From: Bacteroidota bacterium
GTDB taxonomy: Bacteria > Bacteroidota > Bacteroidia > Chitinophagales > Chitinophagaceae
NCBI GenBank assembly: GCA_016712665.1
Contig: JADJQP010000004.1
Location: 124,001-188,000 of the forward strand
Direction of reading: 5' to 3'
Length of the DNA stretch: 64,000 bases
The position numbers and the translations under genes were made by a program. A model generated the notes under the pieces. That model saw only the letters and a program-made list of their open reading frames with translations, had not been told where the DNA came from and made no database searches. The number at the start of each line of letters is the position of its first letter. Positions within the stretch are counted from its first letter, which is position 1. This document shows, one piece after another, positions 9,809-18,818 of this stretch.

Positions 9809-12745
9809 ATGATTAAACATAGCTCGATGCTGTTGGTATACCTACTTGTGCAGATGGGCAGTTTTGCGCAAACATTGAGCTATAAACATTTTACGGTAAC
9901 AAGTAACCTACCTTCTAATATCTGTTATAAAGTAATACAAGACGAGAAGAATTACATTTGGATTGCAACAGAGAAAGGGATTGTCATCTACAATGGTTAT
10001 GATTTCAAACCTCTACCTATTAAAAACAAATTACTAAATCTTGATATTTGGGGATTATTTACGGATATTGATAATAGAGTTTGGTTAAAGTCAAAGGAAC
10101 GAAGAAATATTTTCTACTATAGAAATACGATTTATGAAATTGACCCCTCCTATCAAATTATTCCTGGGTATGCCACGCATATGCTCATTTTCAAAAAAAA
10201 TGCAGACGATTTCAGTATTTATAAATTAAACACTGCTCACAAATTAGAAAGAATTTCTATACCCTCTACTCTTAAAGAGATTATAATACATGCAGAGGAG
10301 AATAGACAGCTGGTGCAGTATGTCAATGATGAAAAACAAATTACCCTCCTTTTATCTACCGGTAAATTTGTAACCTATAGCCATCAAACCAAGAAACTTG
10401 AGGTGGAAAGCAAATACGATAGCACCAATTACTTAGGCCACTCAAGCGTTTTTAACAGCTATCACAAAAAGAGTTTCTATTTTTCAGCAGATGATTCCTT
10501 TTATGTGCTGGAAGGCAATAGAATAAAGGCCGTATCAAGCAAGGTAAAGGGTGTGCAGAACATAATTGGTTGTACTGCAAACAATTTTTTTTGCGTGCAG
10601 AACGATCAATTAAAAATTTATGATAAGCATTTTAAGGGAGTTGATTTTTGCTTTCCCCAATTTGAATCCTCTATTTCCCAAATTTATGAAGATAAAGAGC
10701 AAAATCTTTGGATTGTTACTATTGGAAATGGAATCTATTTTATTTCCAACCAAGCGCTTAAAAATAAGGTTTATCAAAAAGCACCTGGCTTGTTAGATAA
10801 TAACATTTTAAGTATCGATTTAATCAACAATAAATTGCTCGTTGGGTATTATTCGCAATCAAAAGTGCAGGAAATTTCGGACAATAAAATATCTAGTATT
10901 GAAAAAGGGAATGGCATCGTCAATCATATTATCGGACTTAAAAATGGTGATATGCTAGTTTCGGATACGTATGTAAGTAACGATTTGATAAAAATAGTAG
11001 GAAACAAGATAAATATCAAGCCTATTGCGCTAAAAAAGGGCTTACATAAATTGAACCTATCGGTAAAGTCAGCAATGAAAGTCAGCGATACTTCTATTTT
11101 CATTGGCTCGCTAAATAAACTACTACTGCTACGAAAAAGCAATCGGATACTTTATGTTGATAGTATCTGTTGCACTGCTTCAACCATCTATTCGATTTTT
11201 AGGTTTAGAAATTCAATTTTGATTGGAACCTCCGATGGACTTTATCTGTTTGAAAATAATAAAGTGCGCTACTTAGGACAATCAATCGCATCATTAAAAT
11301 CCAATATTAGAAGTATTGTGGTGGATAAACAAGATCGAATATGGATTGCATCCGATTTGGAGAATGTAACCTGTTATGATGCCCATTTTAATAAGATTAG
11401 AGTATATCAAGAATTTGATGGATTAATTACGGATCTATACATCGACACGTTTAGCAATTCAATTCTTGCCTCATCCTCTAACGGCCTATACAAAGTGAAT
11501 GTCGATAAACTGGAGGAATTTGAGCGCTATTCTATATCAGATGGCTTACCCTCTAATGAAGTAAACTCGACAAGGGCCGACCAGAATTATTTGTATGTTG
11601 CCACCTCAAATGGCTTGGCAAAAATTCTTAAAGCACGAAATAATTCGAAGTATGAGTTTAGGCTACTGGTGGAGAAATTATCTGTAAACAGTAAGGATAG
11701 AAATATGGATTCCCCTTTGCAATTAAAATATAATAAGGATCATATTAGAATTGAATTAGCTGCCTTGTCATACCAAAGTTTTGGGCAAATTACATATTAC
11801 TACAGATTACAAACTAAAGGCAAAGACGCAACATGGTATAATGGTCGACAGCGCAATTTCGAATTTTTCAATTTAGAATCCGGCGATTATATTTTTGAAG
11901 CCTACGCACGTGATGTAAACGGAATAAAAAGTAACGAAATACAGATACGTTTTGCAATTATTCCTCCATTTTGGAGAACTACATGGTTCTATTTTTTGGC
12001 ATCCGCTCTTTTCGTTGCGCTCATTATTAGTGTCTTTTACTACAGATTCAAACAAAGTAAAGAAAGGGAAATTAAAGATATTACCATACAACGAAGATTT
12101 GCCGAACTAAGACTAAATGCCTTACAGTCGCAATTAAATTCCCACTTCATTTACAATTCGCTGAATGCCATACAAGGATTTATTTTGCAGAAAGATGAAA
12201 TAACAGCCAGTGAATACATGAATAAATTTGCTAAACTGATTCGTTTGTTTTTAGAATCATCAAGAAGCAAGGCCATTCCCATAGAGAAAGAAATTGAATT
12301 AATAAGTATCTACACCTTGCTAGAAAAACTTCGCTTTGGTAATAAATTTGATGTTCATATTTCTGCTGAAGAGCTCTTGGATAAAAGAAGTTATTTCCCA
12401 ACCAATTTGCTTCAGCCATATGTTGAAAACGCTATCAATCATGGGTTAATCCATAAAAAAGAAGGTGGCAATTTATACATTACTTTTTCTGATACAAAGG
12501 ATGCTATTCATTGTAAAATTGAGGACGACGGGATTGGTAGACAAGCTTCAAAGGAGATGCAAAAGAACAAGAAAAGAAAATCATATGGCATGGAAATAAT
12601 TCAAGATAAAATTGCTAATATTGAGAATCTTCTTGGACACAAAATAGAAATTGAAATAATTGATAAATACCCCCCGGAATACACTACTCCAGGAACCATT
12701 GTTACCATACATATTAATAAATCATATGACTTGTATAATTATTGA
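9809..12745 (+). CDS. Membrane sensor histidine kinase: Reg_prop propeller, Y_Y_Y domain, LytS-type kinase
   Basis: A signal peptide ends near 'GSFAQ'. About 650 residues of two-component-regulator propeller follow ('NYIWIATEKGIVIYNG', 'QNLWIVTIGNGIYFIS', 'DRIWIASDLENVTCYD'), then a Y_Y_Y domain ending 'YIFEAYARDVNGIKSNEIQ'. One membrane helix ('WFYFLASALFVALIISVFYY') leads into a His_kinase (PF06580) core: H-box 'LQSQLNSHFIYNSLNAIQ', N-box 'LLQPYVENAINHG', G-box 'DDGIGRQAS'. The H-box has Ser where Pro is usual (LNPHF). It is expected to sense a periplasmic ligand or stress and phosphorylate the LytTR regulator whose ATG at 12726 overlaps its 3' end by 20 bp. Confidence 0.92.
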   Translation: MIKHSSMLLVYLLVQMGSFAQTLSYKHFTVTSNLPSNICYKVIQDEKNYIWIATEKGIVIYNGYDFKPLPIKNKLLNLDIWGLFTDIDNRVWLKSKERRNIFYYRNTIYEIDPSYQIIPGYATHMLIFKKNADDFSIYKLNTAHKLERISIPSTLKEIIIHAEENRQLVQYVNDEKQITLLLSTGKFVTYSHQTKKLEVESKYDSTNYLGHSSVFNSYHKKSFYFSADDSFYVLEGNRIKAVSSKVKGVQNIIGCTANNFFCVQNDQLKIYDKHFKGVDFCFPQFESSISQIYEDKEQNLWIVTIGNGIYFISNQALKNKVYQKAPGLLDNNILSIDLINNKLLVGYYSQSKVQEISDNKISSIEKGNGIVNHIIGLKNGDMLVSDTYVSNDLIKIVGNKINIKPIALKKGLHKLNLSVKSAMKVSDTSIFIGSLNKLLLLRKSNRILYVDSICCTASTIYSIFRFRNSILIGTSDGLYLFENNKVRYLGQSIASLKSNIRSIVVDKQDRIWIASDLENVTCYDAHFNKIRVYQEFDGLITDLYIDTFSNSILASSSNGLYKVNVDKLEEFERYSISDGLPSNEVNSTRADQNYLYVATSNGLAKILKARNNSKYEFRLLVEKLSVNSKDRNMDSPLQLKYNKDHIRIELAALSYQSFGQITYYYRLQTKGKDATWYNGRQRNFEFFNLESGDYIFEAYARDVNGIKSNEIQIRFAIIPPFWRTTWFYFLASALFVALIISVFYYRFKQSKEREIKDITIQRRFAELRLNALQSQLNSHFIYNSLNAIQGFILQKDEITASEYMNKFAKLIRLFLESSRSKAIPIEKEIELISIYTLLEKLRFGNKFDVHISAEELLDKRSYFPTNLLQPYVENAINHGLIHKKEGGNLYITFSDTKDAIHCKIEDDGIGRQASKEMQKNKKRKSYGMEIIQDKIANIENLLGHKIEIEIIDKYPPEYTTPGTIVTIHINKSYDLYNY

Positions 12746-13471
12746 TGACGAAGCCTCGAGCCGCGAAACCATTAAAAGCATACTCTCAAATTATTGCCCC
12801 GAATTGAAGGTACTTGCAGAGGCGGAAAATGTGGAAGGTGCCTATAATGCGATTTTACTTCATAAACCGAATCTGGTTTTTTAGACATTGAAATGCCTGA
12901 TGGCAATGCATTTGATTTATTGGAAAAACTCCATTCCATTTCTTTCAAAATAATTTTTACAACAGCCTATGAGCAATACGCTTTGAATGCCATAAAAATT
13001 GATGATGCTGATTATTTGCTAAAACCATTGTCTATCAAAGAAGTAATCGTTGCAGTAGATCGAATGAAAAGTAAACTTAGTGCATCGATACCTAAAGAGG
13101 ATCTATACCAATTGCTTTCTACCTTTAAAATACCTCGAACCTATAATCCATACATCCCCATACCAACCAGCAATGGCTTTGAATTGATTCAGACCAAAGA
13201 TATCCTTAAATGTGAAGCCAATGAATCATACACTACTATTTATATGATTCAAAATGTTAAAAAAACCATCTCAAAAAAGTTGGGAGATATTGAAATGCTA
13301 TTAGCACCCAATCTTTTTTTTAGAGTCCATCATTCCTATATCATCAATAAGTCATATCTCAAAAACTATGTAAGAGGTGAAGGGGGAAGTGTCATCCTTT
13401 TAGATGGATCAGAAATACCGGTCTCCAAAAGAAAAAAATCTGAATTTATTGAGTGGCTCACTGAAGGCTAA
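12726..13471 (+). CDS. LytTR-family response regulator; one homopolymer frameshift
   Basis: A receiver domain begins 'CIIIDDEASSRETIKSIL' and a LytTR DNA-binding domain ends the protein ('ILKCEANESYTTIYM', 'FFRVHHSYIINKSYL', 'ILLDGSEIPVSKRKK'). The frame breaks at a run of six T (12877-12882). A seventh T restores 'NLVFLDIEMPDGNAF', which holds the phosphoacceptor Asp, and 'IIFTTAYEQYALNAI'; the product is then 248 aa. It overlaps the kinase gene by 20 bp and is therefore its cognate partner. The two following secreted-protein genes carry matching direct repeats upstream (13486-13513 and 15075-15102) that I propose as its binding sites. LytTR regulators bind paired direct repeats spaced about two helical turns apart. 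Confidence 0.92.
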
Positions 13472-13485
13472 TATCTTTCGCCGAC

Positions 13486-13553
13486 ACTTATGAATTATCC
13501 GCTACCACTTATGGAGTGGGGCACTAAATATTATGGATAGCAAGGAATCTTTG
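13486..13553 (+). promoter_or_regulatory. Putative LytTR operator plus -7 box for the first cargo gene
   Basis: ACTTATG occurs at 13486-13492 and 13507-13513, a 21-bp period. After a 32-nt spacer comes AATCTTTG (13546-13553), a TAnnTTTG-like -7 box. The segment around the expected transcription start (TTTGTTGTGTAAA) is nearly identical to that of the second cargo gene. Exactly the same spacing recurs at 15075-15142. Confidence 0.7.
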
Positions 13554-13593
13554 TTGTGTAAAAAATTTATTTAACAACAAAAAAAAAATAATT

Positions 13594-14997
13594 ATGAAAA
13601 AGATTCTCTTCAGTATCGCTCTTGCAATACTCGTTACCCTAAACATTCAAACAGCGCGTGCGCAGTGGACCCAATTAAATACAGGCTGGCCGGTCTACTC
13701 GGGAAGTTTAGATCTTTGCAATGGAATTGCCTTCTCCAATACCCAAATTTATGCAAGCACCAACCATGGCATTATTCGTTGTCCTAGGAATACGGCCGGT
13801 CAGCTCACCGGCACCTGGAGTAAACCGCCGCTTCAGCCGTTTCCAACGTATCCAGCCACTTCGATAGTAAATTCAGGCGATTTGGTATATTATCTTATTC
13901 CCGGAGTAGGTGTCATTTACACTTCCACAAACGCTACCACTTTTCAAACATCAAGTAATGTGGGCCTTGCCACCTTTTCGGGTATAGGGGAACTATTTGT
14001 GGTGGGTACATACTTATATTTACTCGATATGGATGCCCATGTTTTGTATAGAAAACTACGAGCAAATTACCTCACACCATGGACCTATGTTTCCGTGCCA
14101 GACATTGAAACCATCCCCTATGGATTTACCTGTGCCAAGGCACGAGGAAGCGGATTATTTATTGGAACCTCCAATTCAATAGTAAAAGTTACCTTAGGTA
14201 CTGTTCCTACGGTTCAAACCGTAATGACCGGAAAATACTGCTACAGTTTAGAACCGTTAAATCATCTAAACAACTTTACCTATAGAAAAGAAGTATTGGC
14301 ACTCATAAGCGATGGTTCAGGATTTCCACATCCAACAGCAGAATTTGTTCGTTACGATAATTCAATACCCAATCCGCCCACACCTGGAACATGGGTTAAA
14401 ATACATCTGGGAAAAACATCCACACACCAAGCGCAAATTCTATCCACCCAAAATAATACAAATACGAATCGATACTATTGCACCAACTTTTATATCAATC
14501 CGCTTGACGTCAATTCTCTAACCCATCTTGGGAAATCGACAGATTTCGCAACTTTTACAGCAGGTGATTACTTGGGATTACCATCAGGACTAGTTGGAGG
14601 ATCCACACCGTATAGCCGATTTAGCGCTTTTGGCAATACCGTAAGCGGTACCTCCTATCTGTTTGCACCCTATAACGGATTCTACTATCATAGTCCGTTG
14701 GTTAGTATGAAAACAGAAAATTCAGACAATGCCTTTACCGAATTGACTATCGACAAGCTTTCGATATTTCCAAACCCTACCTCTCAACACTTTCAAATTC
14801 AGGGAAATAGCGAGCATTCGTATCAAATCAGTATGGTGGATGCAAATGGAAAATGGCTACTGAGAACTGAAGGAGGGCTTGACAAAATAAACAACGAATT
14901 GTCCTCGCTTACAAATTTATCAAATGGCATCTACTTTATCCAACTAAAAGACATCAATACGCAGGAAGTAACAACTGAAAAGTTACTGAAACAATAA
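13594..14997 (+). CDS. Secreted T9SS cargo protein of unknown function, paralogous tail to the next gene
   Basis: 467 aa with a signal peptide ending 'TARAQ'. A long middle region has propeller-like repeats ('GIAFSNTQIYASTNHGI', 'GELFVVGTYLYLLD') but no domain I can name. The final ~90 residues are a type A sorting domain from 'LSIFPNPTSQHFQI' to 'TTEKLLKQ'. This tail resembles the one of the next gene (both have 'FPNPT', a 'NNxLxxxxN' strand and 'TTEKL'). It lies 122 bp after the LytTR regulator gene, preceded by a repeat pair and -7 box shared with the next gene. A terminator follows at 15019-15049. No catalytic motif is recognised. Confidence 0.82.
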   Translation: MKKILFSIALAILVTLNIQTARAQWTQLNTGWPVYSGSLDLCNGIAFSNTQIYASTNHGIIRCPRNTAGQLTGTWSKPPLQPFPTYPATSIVNSGDLVYYLIPGVGVIYTSTNATTFQTSSNVGLATFSGIGELFVVGTYLYLLDMDAHVLYRKLRANYLTPWTYVSVPDIETIPYGFTCAKARGSGLFIGTSNSIVKVTLGTVPTVQTVMTGKYCYSLEPLNHLNNFTYRKEVLALISDGSGFPHPTAEFVRYDNSIPNPPTPGTWVKIHLGKTSTHQAQILSTQNNTNTNRYYCTNFYINPLDVNSLTHLGKSTDFATFTAGDYLGLPSGLVGGSTPYSRFSAFGNTVSGTSYLFAPYNGFYYHSPLVSMKTENSDNAFTELTIDKLSIFPNPTSQHFQIQGNSEHSYQISMVDANGKWLLRTEGGLDKINNELSSLTNLSNGIYFIQLKDINTQEVTTEKLLKQ

Positions 14998-15018
14998 ATT
15001 ACAAAAAGGAATACCCAA

Positions 15019-15049
15019 AAAGCCATCTATCCAATTAGATGGCTTTTTT
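15019..15049 (+). terminator. Terminator between the two cargo genes
   Basis: An 11-bp stem (15019-15029 with 15036-15046) with a 6-nt loop and a run of T. It makes the downstream gene depend on its own promoter. Confidence 0.88.
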
Positions 15050-15074
15050 AGTATCCCTAAGCTTTACATTTCCC

Positions 15075-15142
15075 AATTATAAAATAAACACCCCCACTTA
15101 TGAAATGCCTAAATAGTAGGAAGCAACTCGAAGCCACCTTTG
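15075..15142 (+). promoter_or_regulatory. Putative LytTR operator plus -7 box for the second cargo gene
   Basis: AATTATA (15075-15081, imperfect copy) and ACTTATG (15096-15102) are 21 bp apart. A 32-nt spacer and CACCTTTG (15135-15142) follow, then TAGTGTAAA. Repeat period, spacer and the sequence after the -7 box match 13486-13553 base for base in position. Confidence 0.68.
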
Positions 15143-15180
15143 TAGTGTAAATAATTTCATTTCACTTAAAATTTAAAAAC

Positions 15181-16758
15181 ATGAAAAAAAATCTTTTAGT
15201 TATTGCCATTTCAATATTGGCTATCAGTCAAATGTTTGGACAAGTTCCTGCATCATCACCCGATCAATTATTATCAACACTAAGCGCTAGTTGGACAGGC
15301 TTTCGGCATGGTATGGGTTCGGATATTCGCTCCGGAAATTTATATGCAAATTATTTTCGAATAACCGCCACCGATTATCGAACCAATAATATTGCACCAG
15401 CCACCTCAAGTTTTTTTTGGGATAATAGTAATGGGTTTAATGGTGCATTATCTATTGGAACGAATGTAATAACTCCCGATGTCGTGCTTGTTAGTAATAG
15501 CACTACTATCTACGCTCTTATGGTTGCATTTGATAGAGATGTCAATCGATATACCCTTCGCATTGCAACGTACAATCCTCTTGGAACATTTACATTCGCT
15601 GCTCCCATTGTTTTAGAAAGTATCGTGCTGGGTGCAAAACCGACGATTCAAATTGATGCAGACAATAATGGTAATTTTGGAATTGTTTGGGAAACGCGCA
15701 TCGGTGGACTGCCAAGAATTCGGACTTTGAGTGGCACCACAACAGTGGGTGGTCCCATTGTAAATGTAGCAGCCACTAAAACTTTTGCAAATAGTGCTAT
15801 AGAGCCGGATATCGCCATTTCTAATAACGGCGCCGGTAGCACTGAGGTGAATATTGTTGCTTTAACCGCTGCACGTACTTCATTGAGAAAAAGTTCATAC
15901 AATCATGCAGCAATGACTACCGTTGGTCCACTTCCAGCAATTTCCTCACCCAATTACAATTCCACTCTTGGAGGCAGCTATTACATGCCACGAATTGCAT
16001 GTCCCAAAACAGGAACTGGACGAAATTTTTCTATAGTCGTACAACGTAATCCGGTTGCGGGTCAAACTTTGATAGAATTACATCGCGGAGGTCCGGTAAC
16101 TGTCTTGAATAATGGAACCTTTGGATTTCCTGATTTGCGTGCTGTAATAAATACCACACCTGTTGTGAGCTATACCTATAACGGTTTAGATGAATATACC
16201 TCTGTGCTGTGGCATAGTACCAATGCCGGACCCGGATATCAATTTGCAATTATCGGGATGGATATTCTTGGTGGTGCTCCCACAACCCCTACCTATGAAG
16301 CACTATCCTCTCTTCATACAGCAACAAGTACTGAAGATGACGATGCCATGGCCCTATCTGGTCGTTATAGCGATTGGGCCAAATCGGCAACATTTATGCG
16401 TATCAATTCTGGAGGTAGTCCAACCACTTACGATGCTTTTTGGAAGCTAAACAGTACCGGTGCACCCAATTGGAAACCAAGTGGAAATGAAACCATTGCA
16501 GCGGAAAACGAGTATCCAATTTCCATTTTCCCGAACCCTACCCAATCCTTCTTTGGCATCAATGGAAATCCTAAACACAACTATTTGGTAAATATTCTGG
16601 ATGCAAAAGGATCTATTATATATAGAAGCAGCGGATTATTAACCGAGATAAATAACAACCTAAAAATGAACTGCCCTGCTGCCATCGGTATGTATTTGGT
16701 TCGAATCAAAGATATGGAAACCGGTCAATCAACAACTGAAAAACTTATCAAAAAGTAG
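15181..16758 (+). CDS. Secreted T9SS cargo protein of unknown function (second of the LytTR-linked pair)
   Basis: 525 aa with a signal peptide ending 'SQMFGQ'. The middle region is rich in Thr, Ser, Ala and Gly, with beta-strand periodicity and phrases such as 'GNFGIVWETRIGG' and 'EPDIAISNNGAG' that suggest a propeller-like fold. The C-terminal ~85 residues are a type A sorting domain ('ISIFPNPTQSFFGI' to 'TTEKLIKK'). The upstream region matches that of the previous gene in repeat, spacing and -7 box, so they are probably co-regulated. A terminator follows at 16790-16821. I do not recognise an enzyme family. Confidence 0.82.
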   Translation: MKKNLLVIAISILAISQMFGQVPASSPDQLLSTLSASWTGFRHGMGSDIRSGNLYANYFRITATDYRTNNIAPATSSFFWDNSNGFNGALSIGTNVITPDVVLVSNSTTIYALMVAFDRDVNRYTLRIATYNPLGTFTFAAPIVLESIVLGAKPTIQIDADNNGNFGIVWETRIGGLPRIRTLSGTTTVGGPIVNVAATKTFANSAIEPDIAISNNGAGSTEVNIVALTAARTSLRKSSYNHAAMTTVGPLPAISSPNYNSTLGGSYYMPRIACPKTGTGRNFSIVVQRNPVAGQTLIELHRGGPVTVLNNGTFGFPDLRAVINTTPVVSYTYNGLDEYTSVLWHSTNAGPGYQFAIIGMDILGGAPTTPTYEALSSLHTATSTEDDDAMALSGRYSDWAKSATFMRINSGGSPTTYDAFWKLNSTGAPNWKPSGNETIAAENEYPISIFPNPTQSFFGINGNPKHNYLVNILDAKGSIIYRSSGLLTEINNNLKMNCPAAIGMYLVRIKDMETGQSTTEKLIKK

Positions 16759-16789
16759 CTTCGTCGCGAAACCCCATACTCCTTTTAGT

Positions 16790-16821
16790 GAAAGTAGTCC
16801 CTAGTGGACTACTTTCTTTTT
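16790..16821 (+). terminator. Terminator of the second cargo gene
   Basis: An 11-bp stem (16790-16800 with 16806-16816), 5-nt loop and a short T run to 16821. The gap 16759-17027 otherwise shows only the -7 box of the next gene. Confidence 0.88.
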
Positions 16822-17001
16822 AGTGCAATGTTGTCCATAAAAAAACGACTGTTCACATAGTCCTGCACCCCTATACAATGAAATTTAGTAGGCAATATGA
16901 GAGGCGAACCTTAACAACCGGATACAATTGTTACAGCGTTCTAGAGGAAGGCTATTAACCTGAAATTGTCAACTAAAAACCAAAAACTCCAAACAAAAAT
17001 C

Positions 17002-17009
17002 TACCTTTG
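17002..17009 (+). promoter_or_regulatory. -7 box of the aldehyde dehydrogenase gene
   Basis: TACCTTTG, 18 nt before the ATG at 17028; predicted leader of about a dozen nt. Confidence 0.5.
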
Positions 17010-17027
17010 CAATCTTAAAATTTTTGT

Positions 17028-18554
17028 ATGCAAAAAATACTGAAACAACTACAGATTCATAAATCAAATGCAGGAACTTCTACCGGAAATAAATGGTTTG
17101 ATAGCAAGAGTGAGTCCCTACAAAGTATTTCACCTGTTGATGGCAAATTGATTGCCACCGTGAAATCTACCTCAAAAAATGATTTTGAAAAAGTAATGCA
17201 ACAGGCACAAAAAGCATTTGTAGAATGGCGTCAGGTACCTGCCCCAAAACGTGGCGAGGTGGTTCGTCAAATTGGGGAGGAGTTACGCAAGCACAAGCAA
17301 GCCCTTGGCGAATTGGTGAGTTATGAAATGGGAAAAAGCTTACAAGAAGGATTGGGAGAAGTGCAGGAGATGATTGATATATGTGATTTTGCAGTAGGCC
17401 TGAGTCGGCAATTGTATGGCCTCACGATGCATAGCGAAAGACCGGGTCATCGAATGTATGAACAATACCATCCATTGGGCATCGTAGGAATTATTTCTGC
17501 TTTTAATTTCCCTGTGGCCGTATGGAGTTGGAACACCGCTTTGGCATGGGTTTGCGGAGATGTGTGTATTTGGAAACCTTCCGAAAAAACGCCTTTATGC
17601 TCCATTGCTTGTCAACAAATTATTGCCAAAGTATTTAAGAAAAATAATGTACCGGAAGGGGTAAGTTGTGTCATCAATGGTGGTCGTGAAGTAGGCGAAT
17701 GGCTTACAAAAGATACCCGGGTACCACTAATTTCTGCAACAGGCAGTACTCGTATGGGCAAGGTGGTAGGTGCTGTTGTGGGTGAACGATTAGGAAGAAG
17801 CTTGCTGGAACTAGGTGGCAACAATGCCATCATTATCACTGAACATGCTGATTTAGATATGTCGTTGATTGGAGCAGTATTTGGTGCAGTAGGTACAGCA
17901 GGACAACGTTGTACTTCTACACGTCGACTCATCATTCATGAAAAAGTGTATAAGAAATTTACCGACAAATTGGTTAACGCCTACAAACAAATCAAAATTG
18001 GAAATCCTCTTGATGCAAAAAATCACGTGGGTCCTTTGATAGATCAGGATGCAGTGGCCATGTATATTAAAGCTATTGAAGCTGCCAAAGCCGAAGGCGC
18101 AAAAGTACTTATTGAAGGTGGTGTTATGAAGGGTAAAGGATTTGAAAGTGGCTGCTATGTTAAGCCTTGTGTGATAGAAGCCAAAAATAATATGCAGATT
18201 GTACAACACGAAACCTTTGCTCCTATTTTGTATTTAATGAAATATAAAACACTTGACGACGCAATTGCAATGCAAAATGCCGTTCCACAAGGACTTTCAT
18301 CAGCTATCATGACAGTAAATATGCGTGAGGCAGAACAATTTTTATCTTGTGCCGGTAGCGATTGTGGCATTGCAAATGTAAATATTGGTACCAGTGGTGC
18401 AGAAATAGGTGGCGCCTTTGGTGGGGAAAAAGAAACCGGTGGCGGACGCGAAAGTGGTTCGGATGCTTGGAAAGTATATATGCGCCGTCAAACCAATACC
18501 ATCAATTATACCAATAAATTACCGCTGGCACAAGGGATAAAGTTTGACCTGTAG
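17028..18554 (+). CDS. ALDH7-type aldehyde dehydrogenase (alpha-aminoadipic semialdehyde dehydrogenase-like)
   Basis: 508 aa, the full length of the NAD-dependent ALDH superfamily. The catalytic Cys is in 'GTAGQRCTSTRR' and the general base Glu in 'LLELGGNNA'. The C-terminal 'GTSGAEIGGAFGGEKETGGG' and 'SGSDAWKVYMRRQTNTINY' are characteristic of the ALDH7/antiquitin subfamily, which oxidises alpha-aminoadipic semialdehyde to 2-aminoadipate in lysine breakdown. The subfamily assignment is from motifs; the physiological substrate here is inferred. Cytoplasmic. It stands alone, with its own -7 box upstream and a palindromic repeat array right after the stop codon. Confidence 0.92.
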   Translation: MQKILKQLQIHKSNAGTSTGNKWFDSKSESLQSISPVDGKLIATVKSTSKNDFEKVMQQAQKAFVEWRQVPAPKRGEVVRQIGEELRKHKQALGELVSYEMGKSLQEGLGEVQEMIDICDFAVGLSRQLYGLTMHSERPGHRMYEQYHPLGIVGIISAFNFPVAVWSWNTALAWVCGDVCIWKPSEKTPLCSIACQQIIAKVFKKNNVPEGVSCVINGGREVGEWLTKDTRVPLISATGSTRMGKVVGAVVGERLGRSLLELGGNNAIIITEHADLDMSLIGAVFGAVGTAGQRCTSTRRLIIHEKVYKKFTDKLVNAYKQIKIGNPLDAKNHVGPLIDQDAVAMYIKAIEAAKAEGAKVLIEGGVMKGKGFESGCYVKPCVIEAKNNMQIVQHETFAPILYLMKYKTLDDAIAMQNAVPQGLSSAIMTVNMREAEQFLSCAGSDCGIANVNIGTSGAEIGGAFGGEKETGGGRESGSDAWKVYMRRQTNTINYTNKLPLAQGIKFDL

Positions 18555-18561
18555 GATTAAT

Positions 18562-18748
18562 ATCTTTTCCAAAGTTTGAAACTTTGGAAAAGATGGAAAG
18601 TTTGAAACTTTGGAAAAGATGGAAAGTTTGAAACTTTGGAAAAGATGGAAAGTTTGAAACTTTGGAAAAGATGGAAAGTTCGAAACTTTGGAAAAGATGG
18701 AAAGTTCGAAACTTTGGAAAAGATGGAAAGTTCGAAACTTTGGAAAAG
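18562..18748. repeat. Array of 26-bp palindrome-containing tandem repeats between convergent genes
   Basis: The array opens with a perfect 33-bp palindrome (arms 18562-18577 and 18579-18594 around a central G). Six 26-bp units follow, starting at 18595, 18621, 18647, 18673, 18699 and 18725 (the last lacks 2 bp). Each unit holds AAAGTTT-N-AAACTTT around one central base. The three upstream units have TTTGAAA at the centre and the three downstream ones TTCGAAA. There are no spacers and no coding sense. The first palindrome could act as a bidirectional terminator for the flanking convergent genes. Confidence 0.9.
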
Positions 18749-18818
18749 TTTAAAAATTATGGAATTTAAAATGGTGGATGGGGAATAAGGACCTAACAAA
18801 TTGACACTAAAATCGATA

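Noticed and set aside
18562..18748. CRISPR array
   Set aside because: Units are directly adjacent with no spacers, and no cas genes are present. The same reasoning rejects the heptad tracts.
18557..18799. 80-codon minus-strand open frame with repeated 'FPSFPKF/LFQSF' peptide
   Set aside because: It is the read-through of the 26-bp non-coding array; no start signal, no domain, low complexity.
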